A stretch of 64,000 bases of DNA from Bradyrhizobium sp. CB2312 (GTDB lineage: Bacteria; Pseudomonadota; Alphaproteobacteria; Rhizobiales; Xanthobacteraceae), in the NCBI RefSeq assembly GCF_029714425.1, contig NZ_CP121668.1:1757501-1821500 (forward strand), given 5' to 3'. Below are positions 44,707 to 54,446 of this stretch, in pieces (within the stretch, counting starts at the first letter, position 1; every line of letters starts with the position of its first letter). The notes beneath the pieces were generated by a model that searched no databases, was not told the DNA's origin, and was given only the letters and a program-made list of their open reading frames with translations. A program made the translations under genes and the position numbers.

Positions 44707-45048
44707 CAATGCAAAGGACTTCAGCAACTTTTGAAACCTTCTCCACTGCCTTGTCGGCCTCGTTGTCCCCTGATCGATCTCGGCGTCGCTGCCCTGTTCG
44801 TTCGTGTTCGTCGGCTTGCCGATGCCCCTTGCCAGCTTCGCCTGTCGGCAGGTCCACGTTGTGCGCCAGTGCCATCGTGCTGCGGCAGAGGTGGGCGATC
44901 TTGGTCCCTAAGGGGAGTTGTCGGGCAGTCTCTTTTGCCGAGAGCGACGCTCTTGACTCGTTGCGCAGGTGGTCGGCGTTAGAGTCCGAGCGCCATAAAA
45001 CCTTCGCATCGTATCAGTGACCCTTTAGAGCCCAACGGTTACTGATCG

Positions 45049-45075
45049 TTCAATTGAGCCGCTGATGGCGATCAG
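45049..45075. repeat. Dispersed repeat copy (core CAATTGAGCC)
   Basis: Same 25-base family as 33448-33468 (CAATTGAACG core), 41400-41422 and 41632-41663. It lies 58 bases upstream of the small gene at 45133. Confidence 0.4.
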
Positions 45076-45132
45076 CTTAGGCCGGATGCGCTGGAAAGTG
45101 CATAGGCTCTTGGATGCGACAGTGAAAATGGG

Positions 45133-45303
45133 ATGATGGACGAATTGCGAACGACATTGGTCGCAAGATTCAATAATTACGTTTGGGTGCGCCGCTTGTT
45201 TGATGACGCCCGTTGGGAAGCTAAGGACGTTCGCTATCGCGTGCGCATTGATAGCGAATGGGTTGATGATCGGAACGACGCTGTCTTGGATGGGCCGAAC
45301 TGA
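45133..45303 (+). CDS. 56-residue small protein of unknown function
   Basis: Starts MMDELRTTLVARFNNYVWVR, then RLFDDARWEAKDVRYRVRID, ending VLDGPN. The mix of charged and aromatic residues is protein-like and the frame is closed cleanly. There is only a weak ribosome site. No family was recognised. A dispersed repeat lies upstream. Confidence 0.4.
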   Translation: MMDELRTTLVARFNNYVWVRRLFDDARWEAKDVRYRVRIDSEWVDDRNDAVLDGPN

Positions 45304-45430
45304 GCTGGTCGCACGACGGTCTGGCCCTACAATCTAAACGGCGCTTTAGTTGGCGTCAGATGTGCCGAGCCAGCATGGCCTGATCGCAAGCGCAGGGCGA
45401 TCACGTCTTGCACACAAGCGTGAGTGAGAC

Positions 45431-45598
45431 ATGTCCAATCCCATCGCAAAGATAGTCAATCGTCACCTGAAATCTGGAATACCCGAGACGCAGCTGAGCG
45501 CATCGCGGGCATTCCTTCAACCTATGCAGAAGACGTGGTCATCGGCGAGCAGGAAGACTGGTTTTTCGGGTTATGCGGGCGTCGAAACTCGCGATTAA
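45431..45598 (+). CDS. Possible 55-residue small protein
   Basis: MSNPIAKIVNRHLKSGIPET start, a basic helix, end KTGFSGYAGVETRD. The ribosome site is poor. A second possible small frame overlaps downstream (45573-45755, KLAIKAVQAQMPEMDLAF). One of the two may be a remnant; they are not clearly linked. Confidence 0.3.
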   Translation: MSNPIAKIVNRHLKSGIPETQLSASRAFLQPMQKTWSSASRKTGFSGYAGVETRD

Positions 45599-45830
45599 GG
45601 CGGTACAGGCGCAGATGCCGGAAATGGACCTCGCGTTCACCGGCCTAATTCAGACAATGGGGGACATGTCTACCTACACTTGGGCGCTTGCAGGGAAAGA
45701 CGGCAACCCCGTCGTCAAGGCCCGGGAGGTTAGCTGTAAAAAACGTATCGACTGATGATCCGCTCGTGCTTCACCATGATCATGGCGACTAAGACAACAG
45801 CACAATCGATTCCGCCTCACGGAAGTCGGG

Positions 45831-46637
45831 CTATACCACTGCCGAGATCGCGCGTTCCATGTCCGGCGCAACTGTGGCCTGTGCGGCGTCAACTTGGAGA
45901 TCTGCCCAGCGCATGTTTTTATAGTTGAAGCCCGTGGGTAGCGTGGGCTTCACCACCATGAAGTAGGGCGATAGATCGAAGTCGCGCGGCGCATATAGAG
46001 ACGAATGACGGATCTCGGCGATCTCGCACCGCCCGGACTTGTTCTCCATGTGCGTGATGTTGGGCAGGATCGGGTAACGCACGGCGTCGAATGCCTGCGC
46101 AATCAGAGACGAACAGATGGTCCGACGCGAATCGCCGGAGCCGAGCGCAATGGTTCGTTGACGCCAACGTTGCGTGAATGGACAAGGGAATAGATAGCGC
46201 ATGAGGTCGACGACGTTTTTGAAATCGTAGCCGAGACCTATCCGTTCGAATGCGTAACGACAGACCTGTTCGCGGTCCGCATCGCTCAGGCCGACTGGTC
46301 GGCATATGCGGGTTTGGCAATGCAAATACTTCGACAGAGGGGCCGACACGACCCCTTCGTCGATATTGGCTTCAATCAGGACGTGCGGCTCGCCGCAATT
46401 TGTGGCGCCCGATATCGGTCCGACGTACAACGCCGAATGCGACCATGTCGACTGAGTGATATATTTGATGCTGCTGGAAATACGACCTTTGCCCTCGACC
46501 AGCAGGACGTCACCGGGTTGAAGAGTGTGGCGTAGGGCAGTCGTTGCATCGTCCGAGGTGGGGGGCTCACACCGATTGGCCGGCTTCTGCAGCCGGGCCA
46601 TCAAACGTTCGACGTTGTCGAACATCCAGCCCATCAC
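45831..46637 (-). CDS. YiiX-like permuted NlpC/P60 cysteine hydrolase
   Basis: 268 residues. The start MMGWMFDNVERLMARLQ at 46637 has AGGAAAG upstream. The family order is LQPGDVLLVEG, STWSHSALYVG (His), VLIEANIDEGVV, and the catalytic Cys in RRTICSSLIAQAFDAV. These permuted papain-fold enzymes cut amide or acyl bonds in peptides or lipids. No signal peptide, so a cytoplasmic or membrane-surface location. Substrate unknown; there is no operon partner. Confidence 0.85.
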   Translation of the reverse strand: MMGWMFDNVERLMARLQKPANRCEPPTSDDATTALRHTLQPGDVLLVEGKGRISSSIKYITQSTWSHSALYVGPISGATNCGEPHVLIEANIDEGVVSAPLSKYLHCQTRICRPVGLSDADREQVCRYAFERIGLGYDFKNVVDLMRYLFPCPFTQRWRQRTIALGSGDSRRTICSSLIAQAFDAVRYPILPNITHMENKSGRCEIAEIRHSSLYAPRDFDLSPYFMVVKPTLPTGFNYKNMRWADLQVDAAQATVAPDMERAISAVV

Positions 46638-47278
46638 TCTTTCCTTTCTTTTTGGCCGTTTTCGTATGGCAGTTCCAGACGACTATTCCCTCTTATCTAA
46701 GCCTATTCAGGAAAGACGGACTGGACCATTACACTGAGGTCGATCTGCGCACTGCATTTGTCTGAAACAACCATACCAAAGGATACGATTGATCACCCGG
46801 GCCGTTCCCAGTGATGGGAAAGCCGCACTTGGTCCGGCGGCTGCTATCGGCGGTGCTCTTCATCGGGCGCACGTGCGAGATCGCGGGGTCGAGCGAGCTG
46901 ACCAATGAGGGCACTCAACGCCTCCATCGACTTTGCACTGGGGCTAATTTCGAGTTTTGACCTTCGCGTCGTTTCACCTACATGCAAGGGTCATGTCGGT
47001 TCAGTGGACAACAATTGGCAGGCAGGACCGCTTGGCTCCGTCGAGAATGACTCAAGAACCAGTGCGCATGACCGCGGAAGGCTAAAACTGTTCAAACGGG
47101 CGTTCGCCTTCCTCAAACCGGAAGCATGTTGATCACTGTACCAAGAACAAAGCACAGCGACCCGATAAGATAAAGCCAGTTCGCTAAATTGCCCATGCGA
47201 TATCCCGTCGATTGGCCGGCTGGGGTTCTGCAGCCTTGTTCATTTCAGCATCTCTCCTCAGGAGAACGCAGGGGAAGT
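46638..47278. other. Intergenic region
   Basis: No supported gene. Upstream region of the hydrolase and downstream region of a remnant gene. Confidence 0.35.
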
Positions 47279-47500
47279 TTATCCATACGGCGGACACGTC
47301 GGCGTATCGGTCCAGGTCGCCGTCGCAAAAGCGCCGAGGTTGATAACCTCAGTACTAACCATCGGATGACCCCGCTGCGCCCAATAGCGCACGTCCGTTG
47401 TCACGGAAGGTATCGCTACCTTGATCGATCTGGCATTGAGCAGTGCAGAAGACGATTTAGCGGAGGCGGTCCACCACTCACGATAATTACCTTCGAGTGC
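47279..47500 (-). pseudogene. Remnant paralogue of the small exported protein at 58347
   Basis: Minus-strand reading SIKVAIPSVTTDVRYWAQRG, then INLGAFATATWTDTPTCPPY before a stop at 47279. This aligns with SIKAAVPTGTTDVRY and VGAFATAPWTDTPTCPPY of the copy at 58 kb. The signal peptide and start are lost, and the Tyr/Gly-rich middle is shortened. It still has Trp (TGG) where the other copy has TGA. The shared 45-bp box lies just upstream. Confidence 0.65.
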
Positions 47501-47507
47501 TGCGGAG

Positions 47508-47552
47508 GGAAATCACGTCCCGCCATAGAATCGATAAACGATCGTTATTGCC
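47508..47552 (-). promoter_or_regulatory. Shared 45-bp regulatory box, copy 2
   Basis: Minus strand GGCAATAACGATCGTTTATC at the start and ACGTGATTTCC at the end. Same order and spacing as copies at 34077, 53628 and 58775. It precedes the remnant gene at 47279. Confidence 0.65.
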
Positions 47553-47855
47553 GCCGCGATCCGCAAGTGCCAAAGCTAAGAATTCAGCCGTCACCAACTG
47601 TAGAGACTCCGTTGCCGCCGGGGCGCGCGCTTATGCATCGATCTTGACAATGTTGATCATGAAGCAGCTGCTCCAGTCGACTTGTCGTGCACTGTCCTCG
47701 CATACTCAGGACTGATAGCGGCATGAGCCAAGTCCTCGTCCTCGAACCTCAAGAAATGCGAGCTGACCCACGAGCGTTACATCGCTCTCCGGCTCAGTTT
47801 TTTGGTACGAAAACGTACAGTTGGATAGCTCGTTTACTCAAAAAGTATTAGGACG

Positions 47856-48605
47856 TTGAATCTGATGTATGAAGTTCGCAACAGATTATTACGTCTGCTC
47901 CCACCTGATGAACTCAAGCACGTTCTGTTGCTCTCGGAAGAGGTGCCGCTTACGAAGCGGCAAGTTCTTCATCGCTACGGCGTTCGCATGCAACACGTCT
48001 ATTTCGTCGAGAGTGGTCTTGTGTCGGTCGGTGCCAAGGTGGGACCGCAACAGTTCGTTGAGGTGTGGCTGATCGGCTCGGAAGGGCTTGCCGGAATACA
48101 TCTCGCGTTGACAGCAAAAACGCAGCCGACGCACCGTCGAATTGTGCAGGTGGCCGGCGCGGCCAATCGCCTCACCGTAGATCGCTTTCAGGAAGCGATT
48201 GCCCGTCTGCCGACGTTCCGCAGCGTGGTGCACGCGTATATCGCTTCCGTGCTTATTCAGACCGCCCAATCAGGGGCATGTAATACGGCCCATCAACTAC
48301 AGCAGCGCCTGGCGCGATGGCTCCTGCTCGCTCGCAATGCCCTGGGCTCTGACGAGATCCCTCTTACACACCAAGTGCTCGCTCAGCTTCTCGGAGTGCG
48401 CCGCGCAGGCGTTACGGATTGCCTTCTTCAACTCAGGAAGGATGGGCTTATTGAAATGATGCGTGGCTGCCTCGTAGTCCGTGACGTATTTCGGCTGGCG
48501 CAGATCTCCTGCCATTGCTGGAGCTTGATCGAGCGCGAGTACGAGCGGCAACTGCTGAATGTTGGCACTCCGAATAGCGAATTGTTGGTGCATGGGAACC
48601 GATAG
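47856..48605 (+). CDS. Crp/Fnr-family transcriptional regulator
   Basis: 249 residues from a TTG at 47856; an ATG at 47865 is the alternative. The cyclic-nucleotide-like beta-barrel is EVPLTKRQVLHRYGVRMQHV, YFVESGLVSVGAKVG and VWLIGSEGLAGIHLAL. The helix-turn-helix is EIPLTHQVLAQLLGVRRAGV, then LRKDGLIEMMRGCLVV. No FNR-type Cys cluster is seen, so redox sensing by Fe-S is unlikely. The ligand is unknown. It is the only gene in its transcript. Confidence 0.92.
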   Translation: MNLMYEVRNRLLRLLPPDELKHVLLLSEEVPLTKRQVLHRYGVRMQHVYFVESGLVSVGAKVGPQQFVEVWLIGSEGLAGIHLALTAKTQPTHRRIVQVAGAANRLTVDRFQEAIARLPTFRSVVHAYIASVLIQTAQSGACNTAHQLQQRLARWLLLARNALGSDEIPLTHQVLAQLLGVRRAGVTDCLLQLRKDGLIEMMRGCLVVRDVFRLAQISCHCWSLIEREYERQLLNVGTPNSELLVHGNR

Positions 48606-48896
48606 TTATTTGCGATGCCAAGCCAAAATAGCTGATTCCCAAGGTTGTTGCAGTTGGCCCACCGACACATCGATCTGCGTCTTCAAGCGAGTCCTCATAG
48701 TTGGCCTCGAGGATCCGTCGTTCACTTCGCATGCGGATCCGAAGCGAGTCTGGTCATCCTTCAGTATGTCCAACTTCGTCAGGGCTAGTAGACGATAGGC
48801 ACGCTTGTGTGCGCTTTTGCAGGACTACGCTGTCAAGTGGCAAGGCAGGCGCACGCCCCGGCGCTACCTGACCACACGGGAATTAGGAGCACAGGA

Positions 48897-49130
48897 ATGG
48901 AAGAACAAGAAGCGTTGCGAGTGATGCGGGTTCTCATCGAGCATGGGTGCGGAGCGGATATCGATATCGAGGACGCTATGGCGCAGTCTTGGCTCACAGA
49001 GGCAGGTCTCAGCGATTACGAATCCGAGCGTGGAATTGGGTTTGCCGGCGATTACAGATGGATAGTTCTGAGTGGGTGGGGGCGATTTCGGATCACCCAG
49101 GCCGGACTTGTCGCTGCGATGCGGGCGTGA
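48897..49130 (+). CDS. Small protein of unknown function
   Basis: 77 residues from MEEQEALRVMRVLIEHGCGA at 48897, with AGGAGCACAGGA upstream. It is acidic: DIDIEDAMAQSWLTEAGLSD, then a strand-rich end YRWIVLSGWGRFRITQAGLV. The end resembles a small winged-helix or DNA-binding wing, but no family name was recognised. It is alone. Confidence 0.6.
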   Translation: MEEQEALRVMRVLIEHGCGADIDIEDAMAQSWLTEAGLSDYESERGIGFAGDYRWIVLSGWGRFRITQAGLVAAMRA

Positions 49131-49585
49131 GTTTGTTCTAAGCCAAAACTGGAGGTCGAGCTAATGGGCTTTAATCAGGGCGGCGTTGTAGGCATCGGGC
49201 AGAGGCTTGGCCTCGTTCTCGATGTATCATTCAGTACCACTCATGACCCCGGCCTTCGCGGAGCGAGACTGACACCACGTCCGACCAACCCCGCACCGAG
49301 ATGAACAATTCCCGTTGACGTTGGAGAGGGGGCGCCCTTTGGGGCCGCCAGCCTCGAAACAATCTAACACAACCGGGCTGAGCCGCGGCAAAACCAGCTT
49401 TTTGTCGGCACCTTATTGGAGCCGCGACGCCTGCACATCGTTGGGGGGGACCTCGTCGAAGGCTTTTGCCTTTTCCAAGTCGCGCCTAGTCCATTGGGGG
49501 GTATCGATTACGCGCGCATATCGCTGGCCGTATAGCGCTACTTAGCGACAATTTGCTTTTCACCTTCCAATCGGACCTTCGAACG
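49131..49585. other. Intergenic region
   Basis: No supported gene; short frames have no recognisable product. Confidence 0.35.
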
Positions 49586-49616
49586 AAAAAGCCCGGAGCT
49601 CGCTTTGAGCCCCGGG
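49586..49616 (-). terminator. Probable Rho-independent terminator
   Basis: Stem GCCCGG-A-GCTC with GAGC-C-CCGGGC (one mismatch pair), loop GCTTT, then a T-run on the minus strand. It may end transcription of the SPW gene at 49800, 184 bases upstream. Confidence 0.55.
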
Positions 49617-49799
49617 CAGTCAAGGGAGGAAACGCCTGCGGCGTTGGTGTCATTCACCGGCCATCAGCCAGTCCGCTGGCACCAAGCCGGAGCACAAAGT
49701 GGTTCGGTTCATCGTCGGCATCGAGAACTCCGTGAGCGGCTCACTCCTCGCCACATCAATTTCAGCCTGAAGTAGCTCCTCTGGACGCCGGCGCCGTCT

Positions 49800-50198
49800 T
49801 CAACCCGCGGCGCGCCCGTTCAAACCCAAACGCGCGACTGGCTCTGCGGGCGCGTTGAAGACTGACGTGGTGAGCAGGACAGCGGCAGCGAGGACCCAGT
49901 AATACCAGGCGTCGAGCCCCGCGAATTTGAAGGCAAACGGCGCGATGACAAACACCACCCCAACAGCGCGATCGACCCAAAGGTGCAGCCAGTACGGAAT
50001 GATGCGGACGAGCCCGGTGGGATGGTTGGTCATGGCGGCCAAGAGTAGCGCCGCGACGCCGACAACAACCGAAAGCCACATTGCGATCGGTTCGCTCTGA
50101 CCGAGCTTCAGCTCGAACGGCGCTGCCATCAAGACGATCGCGACAGGATAATCGATCAGGTAAGCGTGGATAGACTTGGTGATGAAGCGGAACGACAT
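49800..50198 (-). CDS. SPW-repeat membrane protein, copy 1
   Basis: 132 residues with four membrane helices in two similar halves: LIDYPVAIVLMAAPFELKLG, SVVVGVAALLLAAMTNHPTG, DRAVGVVFVIAPFAFKFAGL, YYWVLAAAVLLTTSVF. SPW-repeat proteins are small inner-membrane proteins of unknown role, often stress-linked. The start MSFRFITKSIHAYL follows AGGAG. A diverged second copy with a similar upstream region lies at 56040. Confidence 0.8.
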   Translation of the reverse strand: MSFRFITKSIHAYLIDYPVAIVLMAAPFELKLGQSEPIAMWLSVVVGVAALLLAAMTNHPTGLVRIIPYWLHLWVDRAVGVVFVIAPFAFKFAGLDAWYYWVLAAAVLLTTSVFNAPAEPVARLGLNGRAAG

Positions 50199-50489
50199 CG
50201 GTGACTCCTATGTGCTTGGTTTCTCGAGCGGGTTCTTGCGACGCAGCGAGTGCAGCCACCTAAGATGACGATCACGCCGTCCTATGCTGGCAAGTACTCC
50301 GCACGACCGTCGCGCCCGGTTAGACGCGCAGAAAGGCTATGCCGATACGCCAACCATTAGAAATGCCCGGTCGTTATTGTTTCCATTCCACTCGCTCGGC
50401 GCCACGCAAGGGCAGCACGCGCCGGGTCGACGAGCGGCTGGTCCAGGCGGCCGGCGCAACGCTGCCAGCGCTCTCGCTGCTGCGGAAGT
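50199..50489. other. Upstream region of the SPW gene
   Basis: It shares blocks with the region upstream of the second SPW gene (near 56460-56660), for example CATTTCTAATGG-type sequence near 50360 on the minus strand. No gene. Confidence 0.45.
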
Positions 50490-50805
50490 GGCGTTATCGA
50501 TTTCATTCCCTGCAGCTTGAGCGCGCCGTAGAGCCCCTCCAGGCGCGTAATCTCGCGGTCCTTCGCGGTGACCAATGACGGCCAGTCGAAATGCGCGACC
50601 GACAAGCGCCAGCCGAATTTCTGTAGCCTCATCGAACGAATCGTTGAAACGGCTCGCGTACACAAACAGCATCTTCGGCACGCAGCCGCGAATGACACAG
50701 GTCTCTCCCAGTCGGTGCTCCTGGGCGAGCATCACTTTCGCGTCATGTCCCGATGCCACGCGCGCAGCGCGGACGCCTCCTGACCCGCTCCCGACGAACG
50801 GCCGT
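50490..50805 (-). pseudogene. Glutathione reductase fragment
   Basis: Minus strand reads GSGSGGVRAARVASGHDAKV, then the redox-active site GETCVIRGCVPKMLFVYASR with both Cys. After EATE near 50622 the match shifts frame to FGWRLSVAHFDWPSLVTAKD and REITRLEGLY. The FAD-binding start and everything beyond about residue 120 are missing. It is an inactive piece of a glutathione-disulfide reductase. Confidence 0.75.
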
Positions 50806-51007
50806 GAGTCCTAGCGCATACGCGGCCACTTCGGACTCGCGGCTTCGTGTTTTGGACTTTCGGCTCATCGCATCCGTCGACGATCAAGGGCGGCCGTGCA
50901 GCCTCGCTCAGCAACCACGCCCCGCTTCTTGGCCGCGTCTACGTACACTTTGAGAAGGCTTGCCGTCGCAACGTCGTCGAGCTCGTCGCGGAGCTTGGCC
51001 GCGATGC

Positions 51008-51566
51008 CTACGCACCCCGCGCGTTCCGGAGGAGATCCAGTACAGGAAGGATGTCAGATGGGTTTGACCGGTGAGTTTGATCCGGATCGACTTGCGAGTA
51101 GGCGATGACCCCGTCTTGATCGACAACGAACCGTGCCGGGATTGGAAGCATCCAGCTATCTTCCCCATGAAGGCTTGGCAGATCGATTCCGCTCTTCAGA
51201 TGCAATGTCTGGAGGCGCTCGGGAATGCGCCAACGAACGCCGAACTGCAGCGCGATCTTCCCGCATTTGTTGCTCAAGATTGGTAGCGTTACGTCTTTGG
51301 TCCTTCGGGTTCTTGCATTCTCCTCAATTGTCTGCGGCGAGATGACGACTAGCGAAGCTCCACCTGCCTCGATTGATGGGCTATAGAAGATCAAAAAGGA
51401 GCGGACCGCGGCGCAGTATCGAGGCCAAGGAGGTCTTTACGCCATCTTGGCCGGGCAGACAGAAGCCCGGCGCGAGTCGTCCGGCGGCTAACGCCTTCTC
51501 AGCCTGGCCGGAGGCCTTCAGGTATTCGGCAGCCTGCCTCAGGGCTATTTCGATGTCAGTGGTCAT
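51008..51566 (-). pseudogene. Peroxiredoxin (AhpC/TSA) remnant lacking its catalytic cysteine
   Basis: The N-terminal frame has GRLAPGFCLPGQDGVKTSLA and RRGPLLF. It then shifts frame near 51388 to IFYSPSIEAGGASLVVISPQ and LPILSNKCGKIALQFGVRWR, then PIPARFVVDQDGVIAYSQVD. The segment that should hold the peroxidatic Cys (a WCPYC-type motif) is deleted between LIFY and SIEAGG. The gene cannot make an active peroxidase. Confidence 0.75.
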
Positions 51567-51582
51567 TTCCGGCGTCCAGTGG

Positions 51583-53503
51583 TCAGAACAGCTTGCGTTC
51601 CAATGCCCGAGCTGAACGATAAGAGCTCCTCCCGGTGGCGGTCTTTGGCAACTTTGATCTATTCAGCCCGTCATGAGCCAATCGCAGATTACCCAGGCCA
51701 GCCGACGAGACGTTGAGTCCCCGCGCAATGAACCACCCTTCATTCCCATCCAACGCGCGATGGCCACCCGGATGATAGTTCGACCTTTGGAGACCGCCAG
51801 AAGCCGCCGCAAGGATGAAGCATATCGAGGACAATGATGCCGGCCCTTTGACGTTGACGCGGCATGGTCGGTTTGGCCTTCGATCGTCAGGCCACGCAGG
51901 CTTGCACCAGAGCTCCTCGGTCTGCTTATCCTCGACCAGCATCGCCTTGGCGTGGCGCGCCAGCGCTTGGGTCGGGGCGTTGGTATTACCGCTGCTGATG
52001 TTCGGCATGATTGAGGCGTCGATCACCCGGAGGCCGTCGACCCCGCGGACCCTGAGCCTCGCGTCAACCACCGCTCGCGCATCTTGGCCCATCCTGCACG
52101 TGCCGACCGGGTGCCACATCGTCGTCACAGCGCGCTTCGCCCATTCGCCGATCTCGGCATCCGACCGGATGCGCGGCCCCGGCTCCATCTCTTCCTCGAT
52201 AACCGGCGCCAACGACTCCTGCGCCATAACCCTGCGGATCGCGTGCACCGATTCCACCACGGCTCTCAAGTCTTCCTCCTCGCCGATGAAGTTCGGATTG
52301 ATCAGGGGCATCGACGTCGGGTCGCTGTCGGCCAACCGCACCCAGCCACGGCTCTTGGGCTGAAGCACTACGAGTTCGAAGGTGATGACGGAGCGGTCGC
52401 CCGTCGGGCTGAGTTCCTGGTTCGCGATGATAGGAGCGTGATAGCATTGGATCGTGGGTTCGGCGGTGAAGTCGGACGGATTCCAGTGGGAAACCGTCTC
52501 GATGCCATTGCCCGCTGCGGGGGCCATCCTTGGTGACGAGATAGCGAAGGCCCGCCTTCACGGTGCCGAGGCCTTGCGCGACGGCCTGATAGCCGAGATC
52601 GCCCTTCACATAGGCACGCACCGGTACCATCGGATGGTCTTGCAGATTTTCGCCGACCTCTGGAGAATCGACGATTACGGCGATACCGTGCTGGCGAAGC
52701 TGCTCGGCTGGACCGATGCCCGAGTGCATGAGGATCTTCGGGCTATGGACGCTGCCGGCCGACAGCACGACCTTTCCGGCTGTGATCCTGGCGCCCTCCA
52801 TGAGCTCGACGCCAACAGCCTGCTTGTTTTCGATGAGGATGCGGACGACCGTCTTGCCGGTGACAAGAGTCACGCGGCCCGACGTCAGGTGTGGACGCAG
52901 ATAAGCGTCGACCGCGCTGCAGCGCTGCTGGTTTCCGACCGTGGACTGCACGGGTGAGACGCCGATCTGGCTCTTGCCGTTATAGTCCGGATTGAAGGGT
53001 AGCCCATATTCCTGGAAGGCCTTTAGGCAGTATTGGTTCAGTTCATTGATGCCTTTGGGCTGCTGGACAGCTAGGCCGCCATCGATGCCGTGAAATTGGT
53101 CGTGAAAGGTGTCATTGTTCTCCTGCGCGATAAAGACGGGGAGCAAATCGTTATACGACCAGTAGCCAGTCTCGCCGACCGCGTCCTGCCACGCTGTGTA
53201 GTCGCGTATCTGACCGCGAACGTAGGCCATAGCGTTGATCGAGGAGCCGCCGCCAAGCACCTTTCCTGAGCGATAGGCTCGCTTGGTGCCGTGCTGGGGA
53301 ACAGTCTCATATTTCCAGACATGCCGATCGTGTGCCAATATCTTGGCGAAGCCGGCAGGAATGTGGATGAACGGATCGCGATCTGTGTCGCCTGCTTCGA
53401 TCAGCGCGATCGAAGCATCGGTGTGTTCGGCAAGATAACTCGCGACCACACATCCCGCTGCCCCCGCACCGACAACGACAATATCGTAGGCTTGTTGAGA
53501 CAT
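51583..53503 (-). pseudogene. GMC-family oxidoreductase (choline dehydrogenase-like), frameshifted
   Basis: The start SQQAYDIVVVGAGAAGCVVA gives the FAD-binding motif. GKVLGGGSSINAMAYVRG is GMC signature 1 and LSAGSVHSPKILMHSGIG is signature 2. After VTKDGP near 52519 the frame shifts because of one extra C in a C-run. The C-terminal domain continues as AAGNGIETVSHWNPSDFT, with the catalytic region TTMWHPVGTCRMG and SSGNTNAPTQALA. Family members oxidise alcohols. After about 51935 the frame runs on for some 115 codons with no homology. The shared 45-bp box lies upstream. Confidence 0.85.
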
Positions 53504-53627
53504 CAGCGGCTTTTCTCTCTTGCGCCAATCTGCATCGTCCGACGCCGTCTACCGCGGAGCGCCATCGAATGATCCTGAGAGTGATCGCACCATACGGGTC
53601 AAACAGTGACTTCGCGTCGCGAGCGAG

Positions 53628-53672
53628 GGAAATGAACTCTCGACATGAAATCGATAGACGATCGTTGTTGCC
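53628..53672 (-). promoter_or_regulatory. Shared 45-bp regulatory box, copy 3 (GMC oxidoreductase)
   Basis: Minus strand GGCAACAACGATCGTCTATC at the start, GAGTTCATTTCC at the end. It lies 125 bases upstream of the oxidoreductase start and inside the broken end of the monooxygenase remnant. Confidence 0.65.
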
Positions 53673-53694
53673 GCCGCCGCCCGTGCGTATTGCT

Positions 53695-53853
53695 TCATCG
53701 CGTTGGCGCTGCGGGTACTCCATGTACAGGTCGCGCGCAGGGATTTCCCATTCCGGCAACCTGCTCCAACTCGGGGCGAAGCATCCGGACCTTGTCGAGG
53801 TAGTCATCCCACTTCTCTCGATTTGGGAGCGTCTCAAAGATCACCGAAAACAT
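53695..53853 (-). pseudogene. Antibiotic-biosynthesis-monooxygenase-like N-terminal fragment
   Basis: From the ATG at 53853: MFSVIFETLPNREKWDDYLD, then KVRMLRPELEQVAGM, the N-terminal half of a small ABM-fold heme-degrading or quinone monooxygenase. After that the expected FIDNxRYRS strand is lost and the frame ends in unrelated sequence that leads into the shared box. Confidence 0.6.
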
Positions 53854-54446
53854 ATAGTATCTCGCTCTTGAGTGCCGCGACTCAGTCGATCTCGTATGCC
53901 CCCGCCGCGAGTGTGTCTGCAATTTTAATCGCTGCGAACTGTACGCCCTCGACTACAGTCTTATGATCGCGCCCATCCTGGTCGCCCTGTTGATTAAGAA
54001 CCGAACCGTAAAGGCATGATTTCGATGATGGCGTGGGTTACAGGCGCGCCTTGAGGATGTCTCATCCCAGTTGTCGAGAGTTCCGCGCGGGCGACTTCTT
54101 GAGCAGGAGGAGCTGCTCCGACATGGCCCTCGAACCAATCGACGCCGCACGCCTTCCAGCCGAATGGCAGACTTCAACGACCCGCCGCCAATTTCCGCAA
54201 CGAGCAGGCGCGCGGCTGAGCGACGCCGAAGCTGCATAGAAATAATCACGTTCCACCCCCTCACGATTCGGTTTCGTCGTAAGAAGCAGATATCTGTATC
54301 TGTACCACACCTTTGCATCTTTGGGCGCCGGGTCGATGGCATCGATTCCATAGCTATAGGTCATTAGACGAACGAATCTTGAATCGTATTTTGGTGGCTC
54401 GCGAACAATACGAACATCACGACATACCACGCTCAAGAGGTGGACG
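53854..54446. other. Intergenic region with an unclear minus-strand frame
   Basis: The minus frame 54062-54436 (SRFVRLMTYSYGIDAIDPAP, VWYRYRYLLLTTKPNREGVE) is protein-like for about 60 codons but lacks a good start and a recognisable family. It may be decayed. Confidence 0.3.

Noticed and set aside
47189..47647. 152-codon plus frame
   Set aside because: Antisense of the exported-protein remnant and the regulatory box.
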